This document shows, one piece after another, positions 37,434-48,989 of a DNA stretch of 64,000 nt; position 1 is the first letter of the stretch, and each line of letters opens with the position of its first letter. The notes under the pieces were generated by a model. That model made no database searches. It worked only from the letters and a program-made list of their open reading frames with translations, and was not told the origin of the DNA. The DNA comes from Ipomoea triloba (taxonomy: Eukaryota; Streptophyta; Magnoliopsida; Solanales; Convolvulaceae). Position numbers and translations under genes: made by a program. The stretch spans positions 6,954,934 to 7,018,933 of the forward strand of contig NC_044930.1 of the NCBI RefSeq assembly GCF_003576645.1, read 5' to 3'.

Positions 37434-37675
37434 GGGCTATGCTTGTGTTGAACGGACAAGTTTGTTTTGTTTTTTGTTTTTCTTTCTGTTAGGTTGGTGA
37501 TCGTGCCTACCAATAACCAGGTTAGTTCCTCTATTATGATGGGGTTCGAATTCAAAATCGTGCACGGAGTCTTCTGACAATGCATCTTCATCTTATGATG
37601 GTGAAGATACATTGACTTATGGTGGTGACACCGAGGCATTGGCCCATGGTGATGACCCCGAAGACACCTCCTCTC
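37434..37675. other. unique segment before the assembly gap
   Basis: About 240 bp without a counterpart after copy 2, moderately GC-rich, with repeats of GATGGTGAAG/GGTGGTGAC type near 37590-37660. I do not recognise it. Confidence 0.5.
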
Positions 37676-37700
37676 NNNNNNNNNNNNNNNNNNNNNNNNN
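37676..37700. other. assembly gap (25 N)
   Basis: Twenty-five N characters separate the unique segment from the second copy of the duplicated block. Confidence 1.
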
Positions 37701-37703
37701 ATG

Positions 37704-38665
37704 CGCAAATTATACTGTGGACCATTGTCCAAAATGATGTCATTTTTTAATGAAAAGAAATATTACACATCTGCGCCGTCCGCGCCGTTATGTGTAAAGT
37801 AGCTCTATTTGTGTAATATATTCAGTTTCATTTTATATACACAGTAGTTTCCATTTAACACAATTACAGTTTCATTTCGATATAACTACAGTTTCATTCG
37901 ACATTATACACTCACATATTTGAAACTGTAATTCAGTTCCATTTTATATATACTATAATTTTATTACACCACAACTACAGTATCATTTTGATATAACTAT
38001 AGTTATATTGGATAATATATACACTCAAATATGTGAAACTGTTATTCAGTTTCATTTTATATACACTGTAGTTTTCTTTCAATACAACTACAGTTCATTT
38101 CGATATAAATACAATTTCATTTGATAATATAAAAGAAAATTTGAGGCAATATCATTTGAAATAAATGTAGTTTCATTTATGGGCTCCATTACGATGTGAC
38201 AACATCTATTTCTTTACTTAAAGAAACAGTGCCATTTTTCGACCATGGTCCGCAAAGATTTGTGGACCATGGTACATGATATAACGACTGTGTGCGGGTG
38301 TATTTTTACATATTTTGGACTATGAGCCTTCCAAGGAAATAGAAATCCTAAATTGCCTTATATTGGAGTTATTGTTAAATTGGAAATAATAAACCATTGT
38401 CCTATTACATTAAGAATAATGAGCTCAATCCTGATTTCATTATGAATACTAAGTACAATCTTCTTTTAAACTTCTAAGTTAATTGCTCCGTATAGTGTAT
38501 CTTTCTTGGACTTCCTTGATCCAGTTACTTTTTTAGGCCAGTCCATGAGGCCCATGCCTAGTATATCATTCATTACATACATACATACATATATTATACG
38601 AGGTGGATGATTTGATTTGTGACAATCCTTTTTCTTTTTTTTTTTTTTTTTTTTTTTTTGTTAAA

Positions 38666-38672
<7 letters not shown>
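37704..38672. repeat. long duplicated block, copy 2
   Basis: See copy 1 at 36462. The observed differences are run lengths (for example the T-run after GATGTCA, GGGG versus GGG) and one A/C change. The poly-T run and the phrase GTTAAAGCTC are repeated once more directly after this copy (to about 38710). Confidence 0.85.
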
Positions 38673-38701
<29 letters not shown>

Positions 38702-38827
38702 TTAAAGCTCACTTATCATCATAATAAAGTGACTTTTTTTTTTTCATCCTTAATCTTGATCAAAGACTATATAGTGGAGAACAAGATTCCTTACTAGCAA
38801 TTAATCATTTTTCAGATTTATATTCTA

Positions 38828-39300
38828 ACTAGTATTTTGTACGCGCGATGCGCGAAAACTCATGCCCAATATTAAAACATTAATAAATACAAATAATTAA
38901 AATTTATAATTTGAATTATATTTACACAAATAATATATGTATTTTATACACACATATATGATTTACCATTAATAGAAATTTAATTAAAATATAATCAACC
39001 ATTAAATTAATTATATAATGATTTTAATCAAATGATAATTAAAGAATAGGAAAAAGATATGATAGATATAGGTGTATGGTAATAATGATGGAGTTAAAAT
39101 TAACGGTGTTATAACAGTGTAAGGGTAGTTTTGTATAACAAGAATGTAGTAGGGACATTTTTGTCTAATAACATTGAAGTGTACAAGATTTAAAGCAAAA
39201 TGTATACATTTATTAGCATACAAAAAGAGGGACATAAATCAAAGATATAACCTTGATTGAGACTTATTATGTTTTTAGATATTTTATGAGCATTACTACT
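38828..39300. mobile_element. possible Helitron-like element, GCGCGATGCGCG family
   Basis: Begins near ACTAGTATTTTGTACGCGCG followed by ATGCGCG, matching the phrase ACTAGCGGTGGTACACGCG at 53786. About 80 bp of interior (AAGATATAACCTTGATTGAG and neighbours) reappears at 55980-56045. Helitrons lack inverted repeats and target duplications, so ends are hard to prove; I did not identify a 3' hairpin with CTRR. Confidence 0.35.
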
Positions 39301-39449
39301 ATTATTTATTTGTTTAAGAATTTATTATACATTATCAAGAACATTTGTGCGTATTACTTTGGATATTTTGTTGAAAAAACTATGTTATTCTTCTTTTAAA
39401 TATTATTAAATGTTCTTCAAAATTTGTTTGTTACTTAAAAGAATGTTTT

Positions 39450-39631
39450 GTTTGATAGCAACTTATACATTATAATTTTTTTTTTACAATATTATAGCTG
39501 CTATAGAATAATATTATTTATAAATTCAATGCACCACCTTGTTTGATAGCAACTTATACATTATAATTTTTTTTTTACAATATTATAGCTGCTATAGAAT
39601 AATATTATTTATAAATTCAATGCACCACCAC
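39450..39631. repeat. 91-bp tandem duplication
   Basis: Two almost identical copies start GTTTGATAGCAACTTATAC at 39450 and 39541. The second runs into a (CAC)n stretch. Confidence 0.95.
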
Positions 39632-39700
39632 CACCACCACCATACTATTAATATTATTATTATCATTATATTTTATATATGGATATATACATCTTTTAAT

Positions 39701-40081
39701 AGAGCTATCGAAACGGGCCGACGAAGCAGGACCCGCCAAAATATGGTCCTAAAATAGATCGTCCCGCCTTACCCCACGACCCTAGGCCCGCAGGCTTTGG
39801 CAAGGCCCGTCAAAATTGAAAAGTTTTATATTTAATTAAAAATTAATATGCAAAAGTTAATAAGTATATACTAATATAATTTGAATAGTTTAAACATATA
39901 TTAATGCATTTGTAATTTGTTAAACATAATAATAACTAATAAAGTAATAAGTCCTAATAAATAATCAAATACCTTATGTGATAATTTATAAGGCAATAAC
40001 AAATAATTTATACAATGTACTACTTACTAATGCATTTTTTTCAATATAAATAAATAAACAAACACACACACACACACACAA

Positions 40082-40156
<75 letters not shown>

Positions 40157-40342
40157 TAAAATGATGTATATATATAGACACTAATATTAATAATGTATAC
40201 ATACTAGGTAAGTTTGGGCGTTTGGCGGTCCCCACTGTCTCGCTAAGCCCGCCCTAACAAAGCCCGTCATTTTGACGGGAGTGGGCTAAACAACCTGCCA
40301 AAATTCAAAGTTTGTCCAGCTAAGTCCATTTTGATGGTTCTA
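39701..40342. mobile_element. hAT-type MITE, 642 bp
   Basis: Ends AGAGCTATCGAAACGGGCC and, inverted, AGAACCATCAAAATGGACT. Flanks CTTTTAAT (39693-39700) and CTTTTAAA (40343-40350) match at 7 of 8. Near each end the sequence is rich in GGCCCG/CGGGCC. The interior includes a (CA)n(TA)n microsatellite at about 40067-40147 that has probably expanded after insertion. Confidence 0.78.
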
Positions 40343-40350
40343 CTTTTAAA

Positions 40351-41043
40351 AATATATTTCATTTCTATTTATTAAACCAATCAAATACTAAAATAACATT
40401 ACTAAAGTTTATTTATTCAACGAACCAAACAATATAATATAACTCTTGTTCCATTTCTTGCGTATTCCATTTCTTATGCAATAACATTCTTATCCCTTTT
40501 AAGTTCATTCTGGGAACCAAACATGATGGTACTTTCTCTTTAAAAGATATCAAAGCAAAAATGTGATTTTAACCATTGTAAAATATGCTTCTAATTTTGT
40601 AAAATTATGATTATTCTTTAAACAATGAAATTATGATTTTCTTTGTAATTTGATTCCTGCCTTTTTTTTTTTTTTTTTTTTAAATCTCATATATGTAGAC
40701 CTTTTTTTTTTTCCTTGGTTAATAGGGATTTATAATGATTATTTGAGAGACAGACATCCCTCCTTTTTTTTTTTTTTTTGTGGTAATGTTATGAGTATAT
40801 TTTGCAATGATTGAAAGATGTATAAAACAATTAGACTTGCATAATTAAGAAATTAATAAACTAGAAAATTTCAATTGGAATATTAACCATCCGACTACAA
40901 CGTTAACTTATTAACATAACTATTGATTACTCCAAAAAAAAAAAAAAAAAGAAGAAGAACATAACCATTGTTGGAATAAGGGGATTGGGCTGGCCCAATC
41001 CAAAGAAAGAGAATTATGGATCAAGAAGGACCCAACCAAACAA
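40351..41043. other. AT-rich spacer
   Basis: Contains poly-T runs (40662-40681, 40763-40779) and a poly-A run at 40935-40950. I see no gene. Confidence 0.5.
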
Positions 41044-41395
41044 GTTATGCTATGGACCCGGTCCACCTTGCAAGGTGGACCCGGGTCTATGTTTACAATT
41101 TAAGAACTTTATGGTTATAATTTTAGAACTCTATGTTCACAATTTTAGAATTCTATATTCACAATTTTAGATCTCAATATATAAAATTGCATTATTCAAT
41201 ATTCACAATTTTTGAATTATATATTCACAATTTTGTTATATAGATTCAAAAATTGTGTTATACCGTTGAATATAGAGTTATAAAATTTTGAATATTGAGT
41301 TCTGAAATTGTGAATATAAAGTTATAAAATTGTGAACATGGACTCGGGTCCACCTTGCAAGATGGACCTGAGTCCATGGCATAACATCCGACAAA
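41044..41395. mobile_element. GGACCCGGGTCC-type inverted-terminal element with internal short repeats, copy 1
   Basis: Left end GTTATGCTATGGACCCGG, then CCACCTTGCAAGGTGG; the right end mirrors it (ACCTGAGTCCATGGCATAAC). The interior is a run of about 16-bp units such as TATATTCACAATTTTA, switching orientation halfway. A relative is at 53029-53655. Confidence 0.8.
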
Positions 41396-42035
41396 TTATA
41401 CTATGGACCATGTCCACATTACAACGTCGATAATAGATAAATATTAATTTTTAATATATTAGATGTATATTTCTTGTGTACTGAAATTTTATTATTTGAT
41501 ATACCAAATAATAAACTTTTCGTGCACAAAAAATAAGGGTCACACTTGTGTGAGACCGCCTCACGGATCCTTATTCGTGAGACAAGTCGGGTTGAACCAA
41601 CATGCAAATGTCATACTTATATGCGCAAATGTCATATTTATATGCTCAAATATAATATTAATCAAGAATACAATTTTTGTTACTTATAAGAGAAAAAGTA
41701 ATACAACAACTTACTTATAAGAGAAAATATAATACTTTTGAGGAAAAATGTAATATTTTTAAATCGAAATGTAAAAGTATTGTATTTTCCCTAAGTATTA
41801 TATTTACCCTTATAAGTAACAAATTTTTTATTCCTGATTAGTATTACATTTGAGCATTTAAGTATGACATTTGGGTGTATAAATATTACATTTGTATCGT
41901 GACCCAACCCGACCCTATGAGACGGTTTCACACAAATTTTTACTAAAAATTAAATATTTAATATATTAAAAATAAATTTTATGTCAGTAATCCACCTCAC
42001 GGTGGATCCTGGTATAATAATTGACCAAACAATGA
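41396..42035. mobile_element. inverted-terminal element interrupted by a MITE (copy 2 of the GTCTCAC family at about 41536-41940)
   Basis: Outer ends are ATTATACTATGGACCATGTC and, inverted near 42000-42030, TTATTATACCAGGATCC. Within it, 41536-41940 is the second copy of the element at 22986: CACTTGTGTGAGACCGCCTC at the left and GAGACGGTTTCACACAAA at the right. The flanking AT-rich segments on either side resume the phrase TTTAATATATTA. Confidence 0.65.
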
Positions 42036-42158
42036 TCTGATTTGGGGAGATAAATATATTTCCTCTTACTCTTGTATTATTTGTTCTTCTTGAGTTCTTG
42101 CTGCTCATTTGTGTAGCTTTGTTGCACTTAATTTTTCCAGGTGTTGACCACGAGCACT

Positions 42159-42350
42159 CCTTTTTTTTGGGTAAATTTAAAGGGTCTTTCTCTCCGTCCG
42201 TTTAACGATTCGGGGTTCACCCACGTTCGCTCCAGGAGGCACGGGAACTGGTCCAGGGGGAATCGTCACTTGTGAGAATTGAACCCGGGTTCTCCCGAAA
42301 TTCCTCCCCACAAAGAGAGCTCACTTGCCACTTGAGTTACCCCTTGGATT
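42159..42350 (-). mobile_element. tRNA-derived SINE, family B, full length
   Basis: On the minus strand the element starts AATCCAAGGGGTAACTCAAG, has B-box GGGTTCAATTCTC, and ends AAAAAAAA. It is flanked by ACCACGAGCACT at 42147-42158 and 42351-42362 (12 bp, exact). It is a sibling of 22727-22915. Confidence 0.94.
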
Positions 42351-42363
42351 ACCACGAGCACTG

Positions 42364-43013
42364 GGGCGTTTGGTTCACGGAATGTTAGATTACCTTAGGG
42401 AATGTTAGATGACGGGGAATGTTAGATTACTAGGAATGTTAGATTCCTATGTTTGATAAAAATTGAGGCATGTAATATAAACCTGTTTGGTTGATGAGTT
42501 GTTTTTTATGTTATAATTGTTATATTACCTTAATACCCTCAAATTACAATTCACCTTGCAAACATAGAAATTAAATATGCCAAATTGCTACAATATAATG
42601 TTATTTGTTATCCAAATTTATGTTTTCCCTTATCTAGTCCTCTTTTATAAAAATAAAATAAATAAAATAAGGTTCAGAATAGCAACTAAATAGCATTTTG
42701 GCAATAAGTGTAAGTTTCATAACAAAGGACTCATATAATACCATGTTTTCTATACATATATTACTACCTATATTAAACCAAAAATATATTACCTAAAACA
42801 AAGGAAGGGTAGATTTTGTAAAATGGCAAGGGAATGTTATATTACCTAAGAAAAGGAAGGGCATCACATTTCCTCAAAATTAAGGAAAAAGCTTATGTGG
42901 AGGGCAAATAACATTCCAAGGGAATGTTGAATAACTTCAACCAAACTTAGTAATCTTGTATAAAAAGCCAAATATAACCTTTGTTATCCTAGATAACCCG
43001 AACCAAACGCCCA
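42364..43013. mobile_element. MITE with GGGCGTTTGGTTC termini
   Basis: Left end GGGCGTTTGGTTCACGG, right end the inverse GAACCAAACGCCC. Subterminal GGAATGTTAGATTACC phrases repeat at the left and appear inverted or direct near the right. The terminal style resembles PIF/Harbinger MITEs, but I could not see a TTA/TNA duplication. Confidence 0.7.
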
Positions 43014-43582
43014 AGTTGACCTAAAACCCGTCAACTATTATTTTACATAATTTAATATTTAAACTTAACATCTAGAAATAATATAAACTATATAATCCTT
43101 TCCATGTCATATACTCATAACTATTATTTCATGTTTGACATCCGTATAATATACTTTTACTTCATAAATATATATTATTGATGGCTGACAAATTATACTC
43201 CTGATCATGAATAAATGTTCATTTTTAATATATTAAAGGTAGATTATTTGTATAATAAAGTTTTATTTGATAATATACTAAACAATGTACATTTAGTACT
43301 CAAATAATATATTATCAAAAAATTAACTTTCAGTGTATTAAAAATGTACGTTATATCAATACCATGATCTATGATTATATTACTCTAATATAATGTCTAC
43401 ATATATTATTACCATTGAAAAATATAAGAAAATATATGATCGAGATATGTGCATAGTAACAGTAATGAAAAATGTAACATAAAAGTAATAATGGTATGTA
43501 TATTTTTGTCAAAAAAATTGCGTAGTACAACTTTTAAGGTATAATGTATCAAAAAGTAATGAAAACATAGACATAAATAAAT
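43014..43582. other. AT-rich spacer
   Basis: 43190-43380 resembles the decayed element at 33940-34165. No gene is visible. Confidence 0.45.
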
Positions 43583-43589
43583 AGTACCA

Positions 43590-43651
43590 ACCTCCTCCTC
43601 CTCCTCCTCCTTCTTCTTCTTCTTCTTCTTCTTCTTCTTCTTCTTCTTCTT
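43590..43651. repeat. (CTC)n(CTT)n microsatellite
   Basis: Six CTC units change into about fourteen CTT units. Confidence 0.97.
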
Positions 43652-44230
43652 GTTTAACGGGTTAAGCGGGTTGACATGATAGACACTTTTTGTTAACAGG
43701 TTCCGGTTCGTTTCGACACGAAACCCGTCTAAACCCGCTAAACCTATTATTATATATAAAAAAACACTAAAATTTAAAGTTAAGTTATATAAAAAAGAAA
43801 TAAAACCTACAATTCAATCCATCAAACAAACTAAAAAAATATTCAATTTATAACATTCATACAATGATAAAATAACATCCAAAACTCATAATTAAAGAAG
43901 TTCATACTAGTTTTTAGAATAAAATTGAAAGTAATAAAAATTCAAATTTCATATTGTTGAACATCAATAATTGGTTTAGGATCTTGGCCTAATTTAGTAA
44001 ATTCATCCTTAGTTCTTAGCGTGTTCTAAACGGGTTCGTGTAAACAGGTTAACACGATAATGTTAACGGGTTAAAGAGGTTCTTAATAGGTTTAACGGGT
44101 TGACCCGTTAAGACACGAAACATAACGGGTCAACCCGTTAACGATCCGGGACACGTTAAGGTTAAACACTAACCCATTATTTTTTTGTCCGATTTTGTAT
44201 CGTGTTAACAGGTCATGTCCATAATCGCCT
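43652..44230. mobile_element. possible hAT-type MITE rich in AACGGGTT
   Basis: Both ends contain inverted CGGGTTGACATGA/TCATGTCC-like phrases, and many AACGGGTT and AACCCGTTA motifs lie within. The boundaries and duplication are not resolved. Confidence 0.4.
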
Positions 44231-44399
44231 GGTCTAATTAGATTAGAAATTTTTGTTTAGTTCCATCATATTTATAAAAATTAAAACCAATCACACCAAA
44301 TTAATTTATTACCAAACACTTATATTAACATATTCTTCAATCACCCGAAATTAAGATGAATAAATAAATTCCTAACACATAAAGAGTTAATACCATCTA

Positions 44400-44690
44400 T
44401 GATCTTCCGAGTATAATGGTTTTGTCACGTTTAATCCTAAACTTTCAAATTGATCATCTATGGTCCTTTAATTTTTAAATTTTTACCATCCATAGTCCAA
44501 GTTAACCATAAATGGTCCTTCAACTATCAATTTTAACCCGTCGTGACTGGTTATATTTTGAAAGTTGAAGGACCAATGGTGGTTAACTTGAACCACAATT
44601 AGTAACAATTTAAAAGTCGAATGACCAAAACTGATCAATTTGAATATTTAGGACTAAACGTCACAAAATCACTATACTCAGAAGACTTCA
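44400..44690. mobile_element. small foldback MITE next to the P450 gene
   Basis: GAGTATAATGGTTTTGTCAC at the left pairs with GTCACAAAATCACTATACTC at the right, and further inward CCTAAACTTTCAAATTGATC pairs with GATCAATTTGAATATTTAGG. It lies about 170 bp past the CYP82 stop codon. Confidence 0.8.
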
Positions 44691-44718
44691 TGTGACATTA
44701 ACATATAATATAAATTTA

Positions 44719-44874
44719 GATTTATATTACACACTAACGATGTGATAGATACATCCATAAAAGGACTAAAAAGTTTTTATTCAACCATATAAATTTGATT
44801 TATATTACACACTAACGATGTGATAGATACATCCATAAAAGGACAAAAGTTTTTGTTCAACCATATAAATTTGA
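44719..44874. repeat. 78-bp tandem duplication covering the P450 stop codon
   Basis: Two units start GATTTATATTACACACTAAC at 44719 and 44797. The second includes the last codons and stop of the CYP82 frame, so the first is a copy of that end lying in the 3' UTR. Confidence 0.9.
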
Positions 44875-45728
44875 CTCTAGGCGAGGTATAAGTAGGGCTT
44901 GAAGTGGAGTGGCTTTGAAATTAGTCAATCCACAACTTTCAGTCAAATCGATTGGTTCATTTGATAGCCTTCGCATATCAAAGCCATGAACTAGGGTAGC
45001 CAATGTCAATTGAACAATTTCTAAGGCCAAAGATATCCCTGGACACATTCTTCGTCCGCTACCAAATGGAATCAACTCAAAATTGTTGCCCTTGACATCG
45101 ACATCTTTGTGATTAGTTAAAAATCTCTCAGGTATAAATTCATCAGGTTTTGTCCACACCTTTGGATCGCGATGGATCTTCACAAAGTTTGTTATTAGAC
45201 GGGTCCCCTTTTGAATGTGGTAATTGTCAATGATGCAATTTTCCATAGCTTCGTGAGGTACAGAGAGTGGAACAGCCGGATATAAACGCATTGTTTCTTT
45301 AATCACAGCTTGTAAGTAAATCAAATCTTTCAGGTCAGATTCCTCGACACATCTTTTATTCCCAACATGGGTGTTTAATTCATCTTGAATCCTCTCCAAT
45401 ACCTTGTAATTATTTAGTACTAAAGAAAGAGCCCATGTCAATGTTACACTAGTTGTGTCAGTTGCTGCTAGCAACATGGCCTGCAAGACGTATTGCTAAT
45501 TAGAACATGGAATACATAAAACATAACTTCTTTTTTTTTTTTTTTCAAAAGAAAAAAAAGTGACACTATTTCATTTCCTATTTCTTATTTTTTAATACTT
45601 TTATTTTAAAGTACAACTAAACGTATGCTTTATTTTTATTTTCTATTTTTTAGTTTATAAAAAATAAAAAAGCTTCTATTAGTAAACGTTACCTGTAGTC
45701 TCTAATCACATAAAAGTTATTCAGTTTT

Positions 45729-45797
<69 letters not shown>

Positions 45798-48271
45798 TTA
45801 TTCATTATATTACAATTAGTCAACCTGGTTCACGTGATTCACGTGAACAACGTAACTAAACTAATGTTATGAGATCGAATGAATACTACTCCGTATTTAT
45901 TAAATGCATAAATCGTCGTACGTAGTATACATGCAATTTCTAACATAAAGTCAACATGAAAATGTTTAGAAAGCTATTAAAAACTAGTTGTTCCTTTCAA
46001 TAAAGTTCGTGGTGATGTTGAAGCATGACTATGGCAATGTTCAAATATCACATTGGGCAATCTCAATAATAGAGTTCTACTATTTGTCCCTAATAGAATT
46101 TTCCGTCATAATTTTTCTTCTTGATACTGACGCTATTGTTTTGTTTGATTGGTTACCTTAAATTACCTTTAAATTAAAAATTAATTAATTCAACCAATTC
46201 ATAACACCCAATGATTAGAAATTATGTTAGGGAGATTTAAGACCAGAGGAGCAAAATTATTATAGTTAAGAACCATTTTCCATCTCAATAAAATATTTTA
46301 TTAGTATTTAAATTAGCATGCCAACTCTAATCAATTAAATTGGTCACAAAATTATTATGTGGTTTTATTATTGAGTTTCTTAATTTAAACTGATTAGTTA
46401 TGGACTATCTAAGCAGGTATAATTAAATAAGAGTTAATTCCATTTTTGGTCCTAGATTTATAGGTGACAATCCACTTTTAGTCCATTTTTATTAAAACAT
46501 TCACTTTTGGTCCTAGTATTATTGTGGTATGACTAATTTTGGTCCTTTATCAACAAATCAGTGTAAATATCGTTAAATACAATGACATTTCGGTATTGAA
46601 TTATGAATGTTTTCAAAAAAATAAACATAAAAAATATAGCAATTCAACATATTTTGTATAAAAAAGATTGAAATGTCTTTGTATTTAACGGTATTTTAAT
46701 GATTTTGTTGTTGGAGGACTAAAATTGGTCATGCCACAATAATATTAGGACCAAATGAGGATGTTCTAATAAAAAAGGATTAAAAGTAGATTGCCACCTA
46801 TAAATCTAGGACCAAAAATGGAATTAACTCATTAAATAATGAAAAATGCTATCCAGTATTCACCCATCCTAAATTTCCCAATCATGATGTGCCATATATT
46901 CATTGGGTGTCATGAATTGGTTAGTCCAGACACTTTTAATTTTATACTAAATAATCAAATTAGATGCCGCCACATCAAGAGAGAAATTTGATCAGAAGAA
47001 AGTTTTTAGGAGGAATACTTAGTATTACTCATAATTTTTTTGAAATATTCATGATTCTATTATCACACATTTAAAATGGTATTCGGTATCCCACAAATTG
47101 GCTATTCATAAATTATTACTCATATAAAAAGAGAAGTAAAATTGGAAAAAAGGAAATGTGAAAAATTAAAGATTTATACATACCAAGCAAGTGGATTTGA
47201 TAATCTGATCAGTATCATATCCAGCAGGAAGACTTTGATGAGATGATGCAGTCTCAAATAGTGATAACATGGTGTCCATGAAATCTTCTTCTTCCTTACA
47301 TTTATCCTTCCTTTTTCTTTTGTGCTCCTCTATCCACCTCTCAGCAAAGCTGTCAATTTCCATGGCGGTCTGCCTCATGGCCTTCTCGTGTCCCCCTATG
47401 TCCAACCATCTCAGCCACGGGATAAAATCCCCCACCACCGGCTCCCCAAACAGCTCAAACAATCTCCGGCTAGCCCTCTGAAACTTGCCCTCATCCCCAA
47501 CCTCGTCCTCTCCGAACAACATGGAAACCGACATGTCCATCACTAGGCTGCCGAACCACTGCCTCATCTCCACCGTCACCGCATCCTTGTTGTCCGACCA
47601 GTGGTCGAAGGTACGCTTCATGGATCTTCCGATGTGGGACCTGTAACATTTTATTATTATTATTATTACAACATCATCATAAGTTATATGATAATATTAT
47701 GTGTTTGATATGACTAGAAGTCAGTACGATCCTTATTATGGCATATTATGATTCCATGTGATATAATTAATCTAACAGACCTTCTCAGCGGTCTTAGCAG
47801 CTCGGTTCTGCGGTTCGACAGCAGCTCGAGCACGACGATCTTTCGCATCTCGCGCCAGTAAGCCCCGTAAGGTGCGAGCCCGAGCATGGTGTAGTTGTAG
47901 GCCATGATCTCGGAGGCTAGAGCTTTGGGCCGAGTGGCTAGCTTCTTGTCTTTCACTGTGAAGCATTCTTGGGCGGTTTTCGCGTCGCTCACCACCACCA
48001 CTTGTTGCGCGCCCAGTCTCAGTCGGAATATAGGGCCGTACTTGTCCGCTAAGGAGGCCAAGATCAAGTGAGGAGGCTTCTGGCCGCCGGCGAGGAGGTG
48101 GAGATGGCCGATTATGGGCCAGGCACCTGCGGGCTCTGGTGCCAGTTTTTCGTTATGTTTGTGGTTTGATAGTAACGACTTGCATAGAAAGAAGAGGACG
48201 ACGACAAAAGTGCAGGCTATAGTAGATGTTGATGTTGTAATATTATTGGAGAGTGGAGAAAGGAAGTCCAT
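44857..48271 (-). CDS. CYP82: cytochrome P450, CYP82 family
   Basis: Three exons, 48271-47781, 47640-47184 and 45480-44857, join in phase (AG|G, then phase 0) into 523 codons, the usual CYP82 length. CYP82 enzymes are ER-anchored monooxygenases of specialised metabolism (alkaloids, terpenoids, flavones, coumarins); the substrate here cannot be inferred. Visible features are an N-terminal membrane anchor, a proline-rich hinge (PEPAGAWPIIGHLHLL), the I-helix AATDTT, the KETMR ExxR motif, PERF, the heme-binding loop FGSGRRMCPG and the CYP82-like ending ESCGLTNFKATPL. The long intron before AMLLAATDTT is the conserved CYP82 intron. The 140-bp intron after LLRPLR is additional to the gene structure I know for the family. 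Intron 2 (1.7 kb) hosts an (AT)n run and a MITE. The start ATG is in a good context (GCCATGG), with a TATA box about 50 bp upstream. Confidence 0.93.
45729..45793. repeat. (AT)n microsatellite in P450 intron 2
   Basis: About 32 AT units lie 250 bp downstream-strand of the third-exon acceptor; likely polymorphic. Confidence 0.97.
46431..46830. mobile_element. long-TIR MITE, Mutator type, copy 2 (400 bp, in P450 intron 2)
   Basis: Begins GAGTTAATTCCATTTTTGG and ends in the inverse; arms of about 115 bp pair closely. Flanked by ATTAAATAA at 46422-46430 and 46831-46839 (9 bp, exact). This is the best-preserved of the three copies and is symmetric enough to form a long hairpin in the pre-mRNA. 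Confidence 0.93.
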
Positions 48272-48315
48272 GGCTTAGCTAGGCTGCTACTCCAAATATT
48301 GACATAACCTCTTGA

Positions 48316-48323
48316 TTTATAAG
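48316..48323 (-). promoter_or_regulatory. TATA box of the CYP82 gene
   Basis: The minus strand reads CTTATAAATC about 45-52 bp before the start ATG, leaving a short 5' UTR. No better TATA motif is nearby. Confidence 0.6.
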
Positions 48324-48482
48324 AAAAATTAGGCGCAACTTGCAATGTATGTCTACCCATCATTATCAAACATACAATAAAGAGTATACGCATGTATTCC
48401 TTTGATCCACTAAGAGGAGCATAAGGCTATCCTAATATGTTGCTTCACAGTAAAAGACAAGAAGCTAGCCAATTAATTATTT

Positions 48483-48947
48483 GGAAACAAGCGTCATCAA
48501 ACTCGAATAACTTCCGAATAAGCCACTAAACTCGGAATAACAAAATAATTAAGCCACTAAAACCAAAAAAGAACAATTAACTCATTTTTAATAGGTAATT
48601 TGAATTTTCCTGTCACCTGCGACATTTTTCGACGACCGGGTGACGACCAAGTCACTGCCGGTCGCCTTCTCCTTGGGGAAGGCGACTAGATCTGGTCGCC
48701 CTCGCAGCGGCGACTTGGTCGTCGTCGGAAAATGTCGCCGGTGATCGAAAAATTCAAATTACCAGTTAAAAATGGGTTAATAAAATTCAAATTACCAGTT
48801 AAAAATGGGTTAATTGTTCATTTTTCCGGTTTCCGTGGCTTAATTGCTTTGTTATTCCGAGTTCAGTGGCTTATTTGGGGTTATTCGGGTTTGATGGCTT
48901 AATTGCTTGTTCCCAAATAGTAGGATGACTTATTTGCAGTTTATCCC
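48483..48947. mobile_element. long-TIR MITE, Mutator type, different family
   Basis: Left arm GGAAACAAGC...AATAAGCCACTAAACTCGG and right arm (CCGAGTTCAGTGGCTTATTT...GCTTGTTCCC) are inverse over about 100 bp. The centre is GC-rich (CGACGACC, GGCGACTTGGTCGTCGTC). ATTAATTATTT occurs at both flanks (48472-48482 and 48948-48958). The left end has lost about 25 bp relative to the right. A 30-bp phrase (ATTCAAATTACCAGTTAAAA...) is duplicated at 48758-48815. Confidence 0.78.
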
Positions 48948-48989
48948 ATTAATTATTTCCTAATATGCTGGGTTGAGGTTAGCGTAATA

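Noticed and set aside
47269..47546. Plus-strand frames over the P450 gene
   Set aside because: They are shadows of CYP82 exon 2.
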